Below are positions 20,881-33,235 of a stretch of DNA of 64,000 nucleotides, piece after piece. The DNA is from Phymatolithon calcareum (Eukaryota > Rhodophyta > Florideophyceae > Hapalidiales), in NCBI GenBank assembly GCA_977006965.1, contig OZ345372.1:434001-498000 (forward strand), written 5' to 3'. The position numbers and the translations under genes were made by a program. Within the stretch, counting starts at the first letter, position 1. Every line of letters starts with the position of its first letter. The notes under the pieces are model-generated. The model was not told where the DNA came from. It did no database searches and saw only the letters and a program-made list of their open reading frames with translations.

Positions 20881-23619
20881 CACATTTTGATCTTATACAC
20901 TATCATAGCGTCTCGGGAAAATTCTACCGCCGAAATATTATGCATTATATTAAAGAATCATTTTGTTGGGTTTACACCAATGTTTGATAGCCAGCTACAA
21001 CAAACGCGTATCAGAATTAGTTCAGGGAGGGCACGTAACTTCCTTTTTGGCGTTTTCGAGGACATCTTCCTGAAATGATCAAGGAAAAATTTTTGAAAAA
21101 TTTCTTAGACGTTATCTCAGCACCCCATTCTTTTCATCGATATTACTGCACATCAAATTAAAGTTTTCGTTTTCCTCTTTCTGCATATTGTGGAATATAC
21201 TCGCCAAGAACTTGTTTTTGTAGAGTTATGAGGACTTCAACCTCACGAAAATGCCGAAAAAACGGCATATGCCCCTTTTTTGGCGTGCTGTATCATCAAT
21301 AAGAAGTCTAAAGTGTTCGTTCTTCCTACTTCAGTAGAAAGCCCTCTGTATTCTGTTTTGAAGTATATAATTTAATCCTTGCATAGAGTGAAAACGGTGG
21401 CTGTAGAGCTTCTGGCGTGTTCTAAGGACGGTAATAAACCGGTGCAAACGAGGAAGACGTTTCAATTTCGTCTGCGCCGCGGCATACCGTCAAAATAACC
21501 GGTTTACTGAATCCAAAGTTCCGTAAATTGAATTACAGACGTTCTGATCATCCAATAAGAGTTTACATGAGTGTAGTGGCTGGGTTATTGGATGATAGTA
21601 GAAAACTTAGAGTTTTCATATGCAATCAAGGAAAAGACTACGAACCGTCTTATGAAACACTTTTTCGTGCTCATATCACGCTTTTGTCACCACTACTAGA
21701 TACATTCCTCATATTTCTTTTGTTGTTCTCCATATTACGCAGCTTAAGATCGACGACGAAGCACTTTTCCGCATTGATCTTAGTAAATTGTAGTAAAATG
21801 AATATTTCTTGCATGTTTCAATATTTACGATATCTAGACATCCAAAGATACGAGAGAAATTTGATTTCTGATGTTCAAACGTCGATTATTGCCCAATTTA
21901 TCAATTTAACGCATTTTCCTGTCAAACAATCTGCTATCATCGCGTTGGTGGTCGAAATATTTCGCGAAAATAAAATCTTTCTAGGGCTTTTTGCCCAGTG
22001 AACAATATAAGTGCGTAAAACTTTACCGTTAGTCCTACGGTGACCGTCCCGGTCACACTGTAGGCAAGCGACGTCCCGTCTGCTTGGATCGTCAAAGCAC
22101 AATACGAAAGCAAGTTTACTGTACGCGGTTGTTCTATCTCTTCTTCTTTTTGGTCTTGCTCAGTCCCCTTATCAATACATCCAATCTCACCCTATTGGTT
22201 CAAATTCTACCTCTAAATATTGGATATTTTCTAACCCATTGTAGTAGTATGGATGGGTGGCCCTGAGGCCTTGCTTTTCCCCCACCATTACAGCCCATAT
22301 GGGCTTACACGCTGTGCCCTCAACTCTGTCGTCCCCTCCGTTTAGGTTTATTTCTAGTATGATAAGACCGATTTGGTAATATATGGCGGGCTTTCGGCCG
22401 CCGGCCCTCAGTAAAAGGGGCAACCCGTGTTTGGTCCAGATCGACCGTTTTCAGTTCCAACCTTCGCGGACCTTTCGCCTCAGGGAAGGCCTCGCGTACG
22501 ACCTCGACTCTACGCCGTCGGTCGAGCCTCGGTCCTAGGACCCTCGCCCCTGTGTCTGCGTACGGACGCTGATGTCGTCTTGCGATTGGACCCCAAGTCC
22601 GTGTGTGTGTTTTGTTGTTTGCTCTGCCACTATCCTCCATCGGGAGAGACCAATCGCTGGAGCCTTGCACGGCCTCAACGGCCAACCGTTCCCGAACTAC
22701 TTAGAGGCGTCGATCCGCCGATCTACGCTACCACACCCATGTAGATCAATCCTCATGAACTTCCAGCTGGTATATCAATTGAATCGCATTTCAGTCATGA
22801 GGTTGGCGAAAATCTCTCGATGGTCGAAAATCATGTTCCACCTCGGGACATACCACTTTCAATTCCCTGACCAATCCGATTTGGTTTCTTGCAGTCTCTT
22901 CCAAATAAGTCGAATCCAGGCTGGAAACGCAGGAAAAATTACAAAATCGCTTGTAACTCGAAAAGTATTGCAGCTAGAGCAATTCTGAGACCAGATTTGG
23001 AATTAATGGCCAGAATCGAGGGGTGCATGTCCTGCGGCAATTTCAACTTGATTGAAGACATGTGGAACGAGGTTGGAACGGTGGTGAAATGGTAACTTGT
23101 CATATTTATCATATGGCATTTCGGGAGATATTTGTCTTTTTCTCCCGCGCATCCATCCAGTTGTTCAGCACTTGGCCCAAAGGCAAATATCAAATGTCGA
23201 GTTCCTTGCCCATCCGCCTCAACTTGCACAAACACGCGATACCCGTCTGTGCGTGCGACTCGAACGGGCAATTTCACCTTATCGCTCCTTGCTTTCCTTC
23301 GTCGCGTGCGGTCCCGGTTGATCGCATCATCGTGCTTGTCCTGTGCCTGCGTCTGTTGTCGCGATGGCAGAGCACGGCGTGTCAGACGGCCGCCCGGCTG
23401 TTGGGCGTGGCATATGGTTCCGCACCTTCGGCTCCGCGCTTGATTCTCGATGGATCAATGCAGCACGGAGAGGCACCACGTACTTTCCTCGGTTGTATGT
23501 GTGTCGCGAGCGTAGTGGTGACCCGATTCGGGCGGCCAAATTTGAACTGCAGCAGTTGCAACGCCGGAGTCCTGGGTTGTTTCCTGAACTCCCTGTGCAA
23601 TCTTTGCCAGAGCCACACC
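20881..23619. other. Non-coding stretch, no gene recognised
   Basis: No reading frame here starts at an ATG and carries a recognisable domain. The GC-rich part at 22400-22700 and the open frames at 23340-23620 look coding-like in composition, but the latter run antisense beside the LINE. I cannot assign either. Confidence 0.4.
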
Positions 23620-25318
23620 GCCCTGTTACGCGTTTGTGGTTGCGTAAACAGTTGACATGCGACGCACAGCGTACGGAAGCGCCTTACGTTGTCGAACATA
23701 CACGCCATGATGGTGTCGGTAGTGACGATGACACCACAGCGCGTGCGAATCGTGCGCTGGATGGTCAGACACTGTTGTTACTTGGGCGGCAGCTTCCGCG
23801 AACGTATCCATGAATATGTTATATAGGGCGAGCCATGCGGAACACCTCGGTCGATAGTGCACCATGTTTTCGTTTCATCTCCTGCCGACGTGATCCACGA
23901 CGGTTTCATCAGGTAAGATACCATCTTTGTTATGCGCTCCGGCAACTTTTTCTTCAGTCGCTCGAGGAGGATATCCCTCGGGACGCTATCATACGGTGCT
24001 GACAAGTCAAGTACAGCAACGAAAGGTTGACCATTTTGCATAGTATTCTTTGCGCGAAGTATGGCCAAATATGTGCTCTTGTCTCTCCGAAAACCCAGTT
24101 GTGCTCAGTTAAACCGGAAGTGGTCCCTTATGTATGAGTCTAGGGCGGAATCGATTATCTTCCTGACCTGACTCAGTAGAGACATAGGCCGGTAGTTGGC
24201 CGCAATGTGTGCTGGCCCTTTCTTGTAGAGGAGAATAAGTGTTGCTTACCGCCATTGTCGTGGGAGGCACCTCAGTCGCCCGCATGTCTCCCACAGAACC
24301 AGAATCAATTCGAAACCGACCTCCTTGTTTGTGTGTAGCATCTCCACCGCAACGCCGTCTGGGCCCACAGCTTTTCCTCTTGGCGCTCTGTTAAAGGCTC
24401 TGCGAAGATGCCTCCTCATTGCTCTGTTAACCGTAAACCTTTCAAGGGTCACATTCCAAACCTTCTCCGCTTTGCACACGTTCGAGATGTATGCGGAAAG
24501 CTTGCTCGGGTGTGCTGGGGCTCCTAGGGCCCGGTTCTTACCAGTTCGTCGCTCCTTGGACTTCATAACCTTGCTCGCGACATTTGCAGCCTCAGTGGGG
24601 CCCACCTTCTCGATTCCTTCTATATATTTTTCAAATTGGTCCTCCTTCGATTTCCGCACCTTTTTCTGAATCAGCGCTTTGACTTTTTTCAGCTCAGCTT
24701 TGTCTTCTTGGAGACCCATCCTTTGTACACTTTTGTAAATCCTTGTTCTTTTCTTGGCTAATTGATCGAGCTCTCTGTTCCAGAACGTCTTGTATCGTCC
24801 CGGCCTGGGCTTGTCGGGAGTCCAGGGCTTTTTGATCTTGACGCATAGAATTTTGTACCAAGCATTGAGGTGATCTTCATTGATACAAGCGCGCAGTTTT
24901 TGGATCATCTCTGGGGCCCACGAGGATATTTCCGCACTGGCTTGTGCCGCTCGTTCTGGGCATTTCCTTGCTGCTCTTGATATGAACTTTTCCTTCTGCT
25001 GTGCGACACTTTTTTGATTGAAGAATCGCATTCGAAACGGTGTGCGCTCTGTGTTACCATCCCTTGGTCCGTTCTGAACATACGGAACTTCAGCTTCCAC
25101 TGACTTTGTAAGAAATATGTCGATATTGCTTCTCCCTTGATTTGCCACGAATGTGGGGCTGCTCGCAGTCCTTATTCTCCAGCTGTGCCTCGCTGCCCAC
25201 GATACTATCTTGGTTCCTCTCCAGTTTCCCTTATGGTCCCAAAGTCTGTGTCTCGCGTTCAGGTCACCCATGATGACAGCTTTTCCACGGCAGTACTTGT
25301 GGAGGTAAGCAAGACACT
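23620..25318 (-). mobile_element. LINE (non-LTR retrotransposon) fragment
   Basis: Read leftwards from 25318, the fragment opens inside an apurinic-type endonuclease: LAYLHKYCRGKAVIMGDLNA, then TFVANQGRSNIDIFL. A linker follows with FWNRELDQLAKKRTRIYKSV. Reverse transcriptase motifs come next: GKAVGPDGVAVEML at about 24350, then in another frame FVAVLDLSAPYDSVPRDILL and CTIDRGVPHGSP at about 23850, and again shifted LYNIFMDTFAEAA at about 23800. At least three frameshifts are present, and no YADD box is legible, so it is dead and 3'-incomplete. The start of the endonuclease is also missing. Its right edge abuts a run of T at 25317. Confidence 0.82.
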
Positions 25319-25350
25319 TTTTTTTGGATTTTGAATTTATTAAATGTTAT

Positions 25351-25443
25351 AATGTAGACAACTGGGCCAAAGGGATTGGCCCCCCTGATCAGGAAGGACA
25401 TGTGTGATGGGATAATTAGGGCCTTATGAAGGATATCATAACA
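25351..25443 (+). repeat. 93-bp direct repeat, left copy
   Basis: The unit starts AATGTAGACAACTGGGCC and ends GAAGGATATCATAACA. An almost identical copy (one C/G change) lies at 25765-25857. The unit contains the imperfect palindrome GGCCAAAGGGATTGGCC. Confidence 0.9.
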
Positions 25444-25764
25444 GGAGCTGGAAACGGAGTACGGTGTGAATGAACGAGTGAAGGATATCATAACAGCCCC
25501 CCTCGCACCGTACGGAGTTGAAAGCTTGTACACGTATATCTTGTAGTGCGGTTTTTGATGCGTGTGGATGACGGCTTACTTAACTGGGTGACCTTGAACC
25601 AAGAAAGGAGTGTTCGATGTTTTGTGTTCGTACTGTTATTCTGCTTGGTGCGTTAGAAATTCCGGAAAATGTATTTCGAGGTGGGCGTGGTGGGAATTGA
25701 ACTCGTGACTGTACATTGGAAAGCGCAGTATATGATAGCGTAAACTGGGACCATAACCTGTTCG

Positions 25765-25857
25765 AATGTAGACAACTGGGCCAAAGGGATTGGCCCCCCT
25801 GATCAGGAAGGACATGTGTGATGGGATAATTAGGGCGTTATGAAGGATATCATAACA
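25765..25857 (+). repeat. 93-bp direct repeat, right copy
   Basis: This is the second copy of the unit at 25351-25443, 414 bp away in the same orientation. The 321 bp between them include a further GAAGGATATCATAACA at about 25481. The arrangement could be two short LTRs or a duplication; no gene lies between. Confidence 0.9.
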
Positions 25858-28048
25858 TTAAACGCCCTCAGAAACACTCATAAGACTGTAAGGGAGATGC
25901 GTTTCAGATGCTACTACCTTGGTAGCTCCGTTACTCTGTTAAAGCCCGCAAAAGCTCGTTGCTATCGTCGTAGCCCTAGCTGCAAAAACCCTCCTCCAGA
26001 GAAGGTGGAGGGAAAAGCTTAGAGTCCACTTGTCCTGTTCGTAGGAATCTCAGCGTCGCCGTTCTATTTTGTCTTGGTCTATTCCATGTCGTCATAAAAG
26101 ACGATTGTGAGGAATAGAACTTTGTCAAGTGCCTTTTCAGTCTCATTAGTCTCCTCTTCTGCTAGTCGATATATTTGAAGGTACACTTCGAGCTTGTTCA
26201 TGGGAACTTGATGTCACCACTCCCTACCGCGAGCCGAATACGTGCGCTCATTGGGTCCCAAGGTACAAGTTGAAGTTCAGTTTCCGTTTTAGAGACGATT
26301 TTACTCTCAGTTGTGGAACGTCGCACTCTAAACAGAGACTTCTTATTCGAGATTTGTGGTATTGGACTTCATTCGAAGTACGATTGCGTGGTGACGATGT
26401 TTCCCCAAGTTAACTGCGAAAACGTGCTGCTCGGACGTTCTCTAATCTGAGAAAAAAGGGGCGAAAAGAGACTGCAGTGACAGAGCCTATTAAGTTTTTC
26501 GAAATACTCGTCCTCATGGCAAGAGTTGATTTCGGCGCTGAGAGCGCTTTCTGGAAGTCTACCAGGCCGAAGACGTATCTCCCTGGTCCTTCTTCTTCGA
26601 AAACAGGGATGCCGGTGGCCGAATACCTCCGATTGATTTCATTCAGAGAGCAATTAAGCGAATAAGGCGACATGTACTTTGCGCAGTACCGCTGGTCACC
26701 TCGGTCAATATTATGTCGATCCCACGAATGACCACAGAAAGCACACTGTGTCAAAGAGATTTTGAAGGCGAGATGGCCCACGGAATAGCAGCTCTGTGCT
26801 GTCTTACGGCCGCGTATGCCGGTATAAGGCGCATTGCATATGTGGATTCATACTTAGTGAGTGCTGACTCTGCAGAGGTTCAACAAGTGCGCCTATAGTT
26901 CATAGGGGCCATCTAACTCTTCTGGTGATTTTCTAGGTTGTTAGCTAGCTGTTATTTTCTGGTGACCATGCAGAGTGTCAGCAGCACAAGACGCAGTGAA
27001 GATTTTGTGAAGTGCCGGGAGAACAAGTCTTCGATAGCATTTTACAAGCGCATTACTTGTCGAGGTTCAGTCGCGCCAGAGCGTACATTTGCATTCGAGA
27101 GCAGTGTTGGACGCCACGTTACCCCTAAGAAAAGTAAAAGGATGATTGTAGAGGTCATGATGACTACTTTTGATGTGCAAAACAACTGCAGAGCTCGCAA
27201 ATGCAAGACCTCGACCATTATGTTCTCACAATGTAATACGCTTGATAGTGCCACAATATATATTTGAGACATTTCTACTATTAGGAACTGCTTCACTAAG
27301 CATGCTGAAGACATCTATGAGCTTGGCACTGTTGATGCGCTTGATAGCGAGTAACTTTCATGAGCAAAAAATTAAATGAATCTCTTCCCTCAATTGAGTG
27401 AAAAGTGCCCCTCAATTGAGGGAAAATTTCCGTAAAATAGACACTAGGGGCCTCTAAGATGGTCTTGAGCTTAATCCATACTGGGTATTTGCGTAACTGC
27501 TTCCCAAAATACTGCGGCACACAACTACACGGCGAAAAATCCGCTTGTTATCCGCGGAACGTATTCTAATTCTTGCTTGTGATGTGACTCGAACCGGCGA
27601 CCTCACATTCCTGCCTGTATGATACCGAATCATGTGCACAGGTGGGCGGAGGCAGTTTTACCACCATGCTTTCTTTCCAGGTGTCTCCCTCCTAGTCGGC
27701 GAGTGCTATTTATGTACGCATGCCCAGATCAGAGATACCGGCTTCAAAGCCTGGAGGGTGAGTCTGCGTTGGAGAAAGGAAGCAAAGGCATGGAATGTTG
27801 AAATAGTTGATCCAGTGTGTCTGGCCAACTCCAGAATCACTCCTACAAAAATATCTTAATGTTTTCAATGGAGAGGGAACGATTGGAGGAATATTAGGCC
27901 CTCGAGACGCTGGTAGCCTTATATTGAGAAATGTAGAATGCAAAAAAATCGACGGTTATCTATCAACAATGCGTCATGTCCCCTCCGAGCTCACAGGAAG
28001 CTTTTCAAAACCGACTCGTGGTCTTTAAAATCATCGAATACGTGCCTA
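25858..28048. other. Non-coding stretch, tRNA-like promoter remnants
   Basis: No supported gene. Between 27540 and 27660 the minus strand carries a B-box-like GGTTCGAGTC in a tRNA-like setting, suggesting a worn tRNA-derived SINE. The leftward frame at 26410-26781 has one Cys-rich piece (CAFCGHSWDRHN) but no identifiable family. Confidence 0.35.
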
Positions 28049-28285
28049 CTAGGTGTGCTCATGGGCTAGCCTCATGTAATGGATGGCATAACGCTTGTAG
28101 TAAGAGCCATATTTCCCAGTGTATTGGTGTTTGTGGGCCAGCTTGTCGTAATAGCTGTACCAACGCATATAATATTTGCAGTACCGCAAACATGAACCAG
28201 ACGTCTTGCTTGCTGCTATCGATGTACCGACGGATGAGAAAAATGGGATAGGAATGGCTGCGACCAGACCGACGAGCATCATCAT
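28049..28285 (-). CDS. Putative small secreted tyrosine-rich protein
   Basis: This is a 78-aa frame starting with three ATGs (MMM). Residues 1-25 are hydrophobic and signal-peptide-like (LVGLVAAIPIPFFSSVGTSI). The rest is unusually rich in Tyr and His, with two imperfect copies of one motif: YYMRWYSYYDKLAHKH and YYKRYAIHYMRLAHEH. Two cysteines sit at SCLRYC. I do not recognise a family. Tyr-rich secreted proteins often become cross-linked in cell walls or matrices, but that is inference. No other gene lies nearby; transposon remnants flank it on both sides. Confidence 0.45.
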   Translation of the reverse strand: MMMLVGLVAAIPIPFFSSVGTSIAASKTSGSCLRYCKYYMRWYSYYDKLAHKHQYTGKYGSYYKRYAIHYMRLAHEHT

Positions 28286-29839
28286 GATAAGGGTTGTCCC
28301 GTTTTCTTAGTTGCTTCACAACTGAGCGGCTTCCATAGTAGGATCATCATTTGACTTTGCTGAGTTTCATAGTAAATGCAAACAACAAACTACTGAATAG
28401 TGATCTTTGGCAATTCAACCTCATCCAAACGATGTTTTGAATAGTGCGGATTATAGGATCTCCTTCGCTTGACAAGAAAACATTAGCCTTGATCTGTTCT
28501 CTTCTCACGCTGGCGAGCGCCATCACAGCACAACGGGCAGTTTGCCTGATCTAGACTGCCCACTCTGCTGTAAGGAAGGTTTGTGTATCATTTGACGTAA
28601 ACACCGACAATTTTTACTATTCTCTATTTCATTCTTCTTAGAGACCGAAGGAGAGCTTTCAAGCATACTATTTCGACTGCACAAATTCAAAAAGCTGCAC
28701 AACGCTAAAACGAACTGTGTTTGTGTGACATGAAATAGTCATGGAAGTACAATTTAGAGCCCAATACGAACCGCAATTTGATGGCCGAGTAGTTTTACTT
28801 AGAATAATTGCATGGGGCCAGTTTTCAAAACTGGTGATTCGAACTCAAGCTGTCAATGTTTTCCGCAACAACCCCAATATGCCCAGATCACCAACTACTC
28901 CAAAAATGGAGCTGGAGTGTTAGTGCGACATGAAATAGTCACGGGAGTGCGATTCAGGACAAAGTACCAGCCAGAATTTGTCTCTTTCCACAATGGAATG
29001 GGGGAAAATGCTGATTACTTTAAAAGCTCTAAAGAGCTCTGTCAGAGAAACAGACAAGGCCGTATTTCTGACTGGCTGGATAGATGCAACATCACGTGGT
29101 GAATAGCTACAGCTAGCTAATAGCTAATCCTATCCAGGCATGTGTATAGCCTGTCTGATAGTATAAGCGCCACCACTGCCGTCCCCTTGCACCTGATATC
29201 TACCAACGACCAGAACATGCCTTCCGATTGCTCTCCGCGCCGTCGAGCAAGCGCCACTCCACTTCTTAACAGAAAAGAGCTTCCGCGGACGGATTCAAGA
29301 GTACCCTAAGCATCTCGAGCGGCACTCCAAGTCGACGAAATCGGTAAACTTTTTGCATTTCTGCCAAGTCGGGTAGCTCCCCACATCATTATCGGTGCTC
29401 ATCACGAGGCAAAGAATTCGCAAGGCGCTCCAACGAGTACTGCTACGCGTGCAGATGAACTGCGTAACGAGAGCAACTTACGGCTCTCAGTCATCCGTCT
29501 GAACCACACTTGCCGCTGTCGGAGTTGATGGCGGTAAAAAGTATCGTTGCTCGTTGTGGTCGCTCCGCACTTCACTCACTGAGAAGTCTTCATTAAACAT
29601 CGTCGCTCGTTATCGGGTACATCACAAGCGTGTTACCACAGAAGTGCTCTCTTCCGAGTCGCTCACGGCGAAGAAGATGATCATAACACGCGCTTTCGAG
29701 CGCCCAGTCAACAATGGCGATGTACGGCATACCTCAAGTAGTACGACATAAGCATTAAATGACGTTGCTCGACGTGTTCCCGGCTAACCTGTCGCCAGTT
29801 GCCGTTGAAAAATTTCAGAGCTCCAAAGCTCGAAGCGTT
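28286..29839. other. Non-coding stretch with a diverged tandem duplication
   Basis: Two diverged direct repeats begin at about 28729 and 28925 (GACATGAAATAGTCATGG and GACATGAAATAGTCACGG), 196 bp apart. No gene was recognised. Confidence 0.45.
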
Positions 29840-29847
29840 CGTGGACT

Positions 29848-31913
29848 CAGAGCATTGGAATTATTTATTTATTTTTATTCTTTTCTCGCGCAGTGTCGAG
29901 AATAAATATCAAGACTGTTGAGCGAAGAAGGAATAAATTATTGTATTTAAGTTCAGTGAGGAATAAATAACTGGTTATTCCCAATTATTGGATCCATCTA
30001 GCTGCTTTCTGTCACGATAGCATTGACGTCTTCGATTCCCCACACATCCGAGTTAGCATGAAGGAACATCTGCTTCTCGAAATTTGCAGGAATAACGCTT
30101 CTTCTTCTGTCATCCAACGCGTAACCAGCGATAGAGAAAAACCTCTCGCACATATTCGACGTCGGTACAATGAATCGCAAGTCCATGTACTCAGAATCAT
30201 AGGAAAGAACGCTTTTGCGACGCTTCAATGCGCGCTCGGCTAGCGATAGTGAGCGTTCATCAACAGTCAAACGCACAGCACAGATAGCACTCTTCAATTT
30301 CTCGGTAGCAAACAGCTCAGCCGGTGACATCGCAGAAACGCGTTTCTCCATAATTTTGACAATTCCGGACTCGAATTCAGGGTGATGGATGATTGCCGCC
30401 ATCGAGCCCAAGCGGACAGAAAGTTGTGGAAACTATTCTATCACCGTATCGAATAATACCCGGGCGTCCGCCATCGATATGTCATCATTTTGGAGAGCCT
30501 TGGTAATTGAATCGAATGAAGAGAACTCCTCGCATAGCGACTCCACTTTTCGGTTTTGGCGTGTGCTTAACGTTAGAGCATCGATCTCGTCAATATTCAG
30601 CAAGGGTAGAAGCTCCTTGATAGCCATGTAGCGCTTAAGCATATGTGCTGTCGATGACCATCGCGTCACATTGCTCCGGTAGGCACGTAAGTGCGTAAAG
30701 TTGCGGAGTTTTGCGGCCGGTATAGGGTACGATAGCTTATGCATGATTGCCCTGATGTTCTCAATAATGGGTTGATGTTCGCGTATCCTGTCCTTCATGG
30801 CCAAATTAAAACGGTGGATCGCAGAACCAACAAAATGTACACCACATAAGTCCGCCAGTAATTTGTTCGTCGAGCAGTTGTCGCCGATGAGTGCAACAAC
30901 ATTTGATAGCGATTTTCCAAACACACTTAGTACGAACTTGAGATATTCGAAGTGATTAGCCGCGCTCTGTCCTTCTTCGTCTTCGAAAGGAGAAAACCCC
31001 AACAAAAACTTCTCGTATCCGTGTTTCGTATTAGCCGGAAAGGTAGCGAATATCGCGACATAGTGAGTATTATCAGCGGTCCAACCGTCAAAAACGAGAG
31101 CAAAGTTCGACGGAAGACGACGTGAGATTTCCGATTCGACGTGTTTAGTGAGGCCACCGAGGAACTTCATGACGGTCTTGTAGCTCATTGAATCAAATCG
31201 ACAAGCGGCAGTGTAAATAGGGTTCTCGGTCGACAGTAAACGGCAGCAGGCCTTTGACGATAAACTCTAGCCAGCCGTGGGCATGCGACGTTTTGCGAGG
31301 ATAAAACAGAGAGATAGGTTTCGAAACTCGTAAGGTATTTGTGCTCGACTCTTTCTCAGCGCATAAAACGTTTAAGTCGCTTGGATGCTCGGATTGAACG
31401 TGACTCACAAAATTGGTGTAGCCCCGTCCAGAATCTTTCCGTCGCGTTCCACATTTGCAAGTCCACACAGCGGAGTTGGGATCCGACCGTGTGAAAAACT
31501 CATCGCGAACATGCTTACCGAAAACTCGCGGCATCTTGGGTGCTACCAAACGGTGCTCGCCTGGTACGCAGTTCCCGTTGTACTGTGTTGATTGCCATAG
31601 TTTTCATAATCCTAAATGAGGAGTCCGCAGCCGACACGTCATGTGCTATCGGTGACAAACATGTCACTTTGCTGTTCAAGAATACCATCGGGCCCAAGTA
31701 AACAATATAATCGTCGGGCCAAAATGCTGTCATTCTCCCCCAGAAACGTAGACTTAGTCGAGCGTTCTCGAGTAAATAATGCTTTCAAATAAATTAAATA
31801 ATTGTCGTAACCACGAAAATCTCAATAAATACAATAAATATGCGCGACTCAGGAATAAATTATTGGAACAATAATTTAAATAATTACAATAGCAATTTTT
31901 TTCCAATGCTTTG
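29848..31913 (-). mobile_element. hAT transposon (family 1), full length but decayed
   Basis: The element is bounded by a perfect 8-bp target-site duplication CGTGGACT (29840-29847 and 31914-31921), the hAT hallmark. Its terminal inverted repeats are CAGAGCATTGGAA on the left and CAAAGCATTGGAA (read inwards) on the right. It is 2,066 bp long, with one transposase gene reading leftwards and AT-rich subterminal regions containing AATAAATTATT-type motifs. The ends differ from those of the two hAT elements at 34.9 and 48.2 kb, so this is a separate family. Confidence 0.92.
29998..31549 (-). pseudogene. hAT transposase, family 1 (frameshift and stop)
   Basis: From 31549 an N-terminal BED-type finger is visible: VWTCKCGTRRKDSGRGYTNF with the His pair in VSHVQSEH. 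A one-base shift near 31195 moves the frame to RFDSMSYKTVMKFLGGLTKH. The catalytic core follows, with FALVFDGWTADNTHYVAIFA and VVALIGDNCSTNKLLADLCG. An in-frame TAG at 30433-30435 interrupts DTVIE/FPQLSVRL. The C-terminal hAT dimerisation region then reads YMDLRFIVPTSNMCERFFSI and stops at 29998. With only two lesions, decay is recent or slow. The protein would have bound the element's ends and cut DNA by the hAT hairpin mechanism. Confidence 0.88.
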
Positions 31914-32479
31914 CGTGGACTGTTGTGGCGGCGTCCTGGATAAGAGCAAGACTGGGGATTTGAAGTTACTACCAAGTGTTTAAAAACTGTCGCTCGTTTA
32001 TCAGCTGCGGAGACCGGCACCGTCAAGGCCACGTCCTTCACATATGATGAATAAAGCGCGAGGGTCGGTGTCGCTATCTCGGGCATGCGGTTTAACTTCA
32101 TTGATGCTAATTGAGATCTTCGAAAATTTCCGTTGTAGTTCTTCCGCGCGGAAGAAATGGGTAAGGGCGCAGAAGATCATGAATAAACAATCGCGGCCCC
32201 TCTTCGAGACAACGATAAGCTCTGGTCTGATGTTCTTGTTTTCTCAAGGACGTCTAAGAATGAACCAAGTTCTGGTCTCGGCATTACCTCTTCCTTAAAT
32301 TTAGCGGTGTTGTGCGCTGCTACTGTGGCACGTTCGCGCTCACGGTGAAATATGCCGTGAAGACCTGTTTGTTCATCCCAACAGTTCCCCGACACGTTAA
32401 ATACATCAGCTCGTACATCAGCGCGCACGTGAAGGCCAGAGCCAAGCTCGCGCATATGCAGAGCGCACAGTTCAGTTGA

Positions 32480-33235
32480 GACAGGATTGTAGTTTTAGAT
32501 AAGAAGTTTTCGACGCAGTGGCACTCAACGCTCAATGTGCTGGAGAAATTCCCGATGTTACACTTGTACCTCGCTCATGCACTTCCTGGTGACGCTCCAA
32601 GTGTAATTGACCCATCTATTGACGACGCCATTGCGGAATGCGTCGACCTGCTGCGAGAGGTGCGCCGTCTCGCACGCGGGCTGGAAGCGGATAGGCAGGT
32701 GTCGGAACTATTAGACAAGCTTCGTATCATGGCCGCGCGCCGGAATTTGCGTACTGAGGTACTTGCATAAGCAGGTATGCCATGGACCCGTTGTGCTGGT
32801 GATGATGCTCCGCTTCTCGTGGTCATATCACGTCTCATCCGTGACGAAGACGCGCACGAGCTCGTCGGCCAGCTGTTCGAGAAAACAAATGCGCGAGTCA
32901 GTCACTTGTAGAACCCGGATATGCGACAGTATGCGCTCACTGTCCTGGAAGACGCGACCGGAGAAGAGAAGAAGAAGAAGCTAAGGGCCAAGCAGTCCGT
33001 GTTTCGGCACGCCGCGTTGATGCTCGATGTGAATGAATGCACCTTCGAGTGGTTCCCGAGGAACAAGGACGTGCGGCTGTACATCGCTTTTCTCGTCGAC
33101 GTCATTGTTGCAGAACTACCAGGCATCCTCAGAAGCAATTACGAACCCGACGGAAAGTACGACGTGAACTTCAAGGTAGTGCATAGGAATATGATCGCGG
33201 AGCTAAAGCGCGATGGACGGCGCGAGACAAGTTAA
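32480..33235 (+). pseudogene. Possible remnant of another hAT-like transposase
   Basis: The frame reads TQWHSTLNVLEKFPMLHLYL, which resembles the hAT signature TRWNSTxxML, then a helical acidic stretch ending RNLRTEVLA and a stop at 32770. After two more breaks it resumes at about 32921 with LDVNECTFEWFPRNKDVRLY. No ends or duplications were found. The assignment rests on one short motif. Confidence 0.3.

Noticed and set aside
23364-23813. An ATG-started 149-aa GC-rich frame on the plus strand
   Set aside because: Its second half runs antisense to decayed LINE reverse transcriptase sequence, and it has no recognisable domain.
27540-27660. A tRNA or intact SINE
   Set aside because: A B-box-like motif exists but the T-stem does not pair, and no A box or body is clear.
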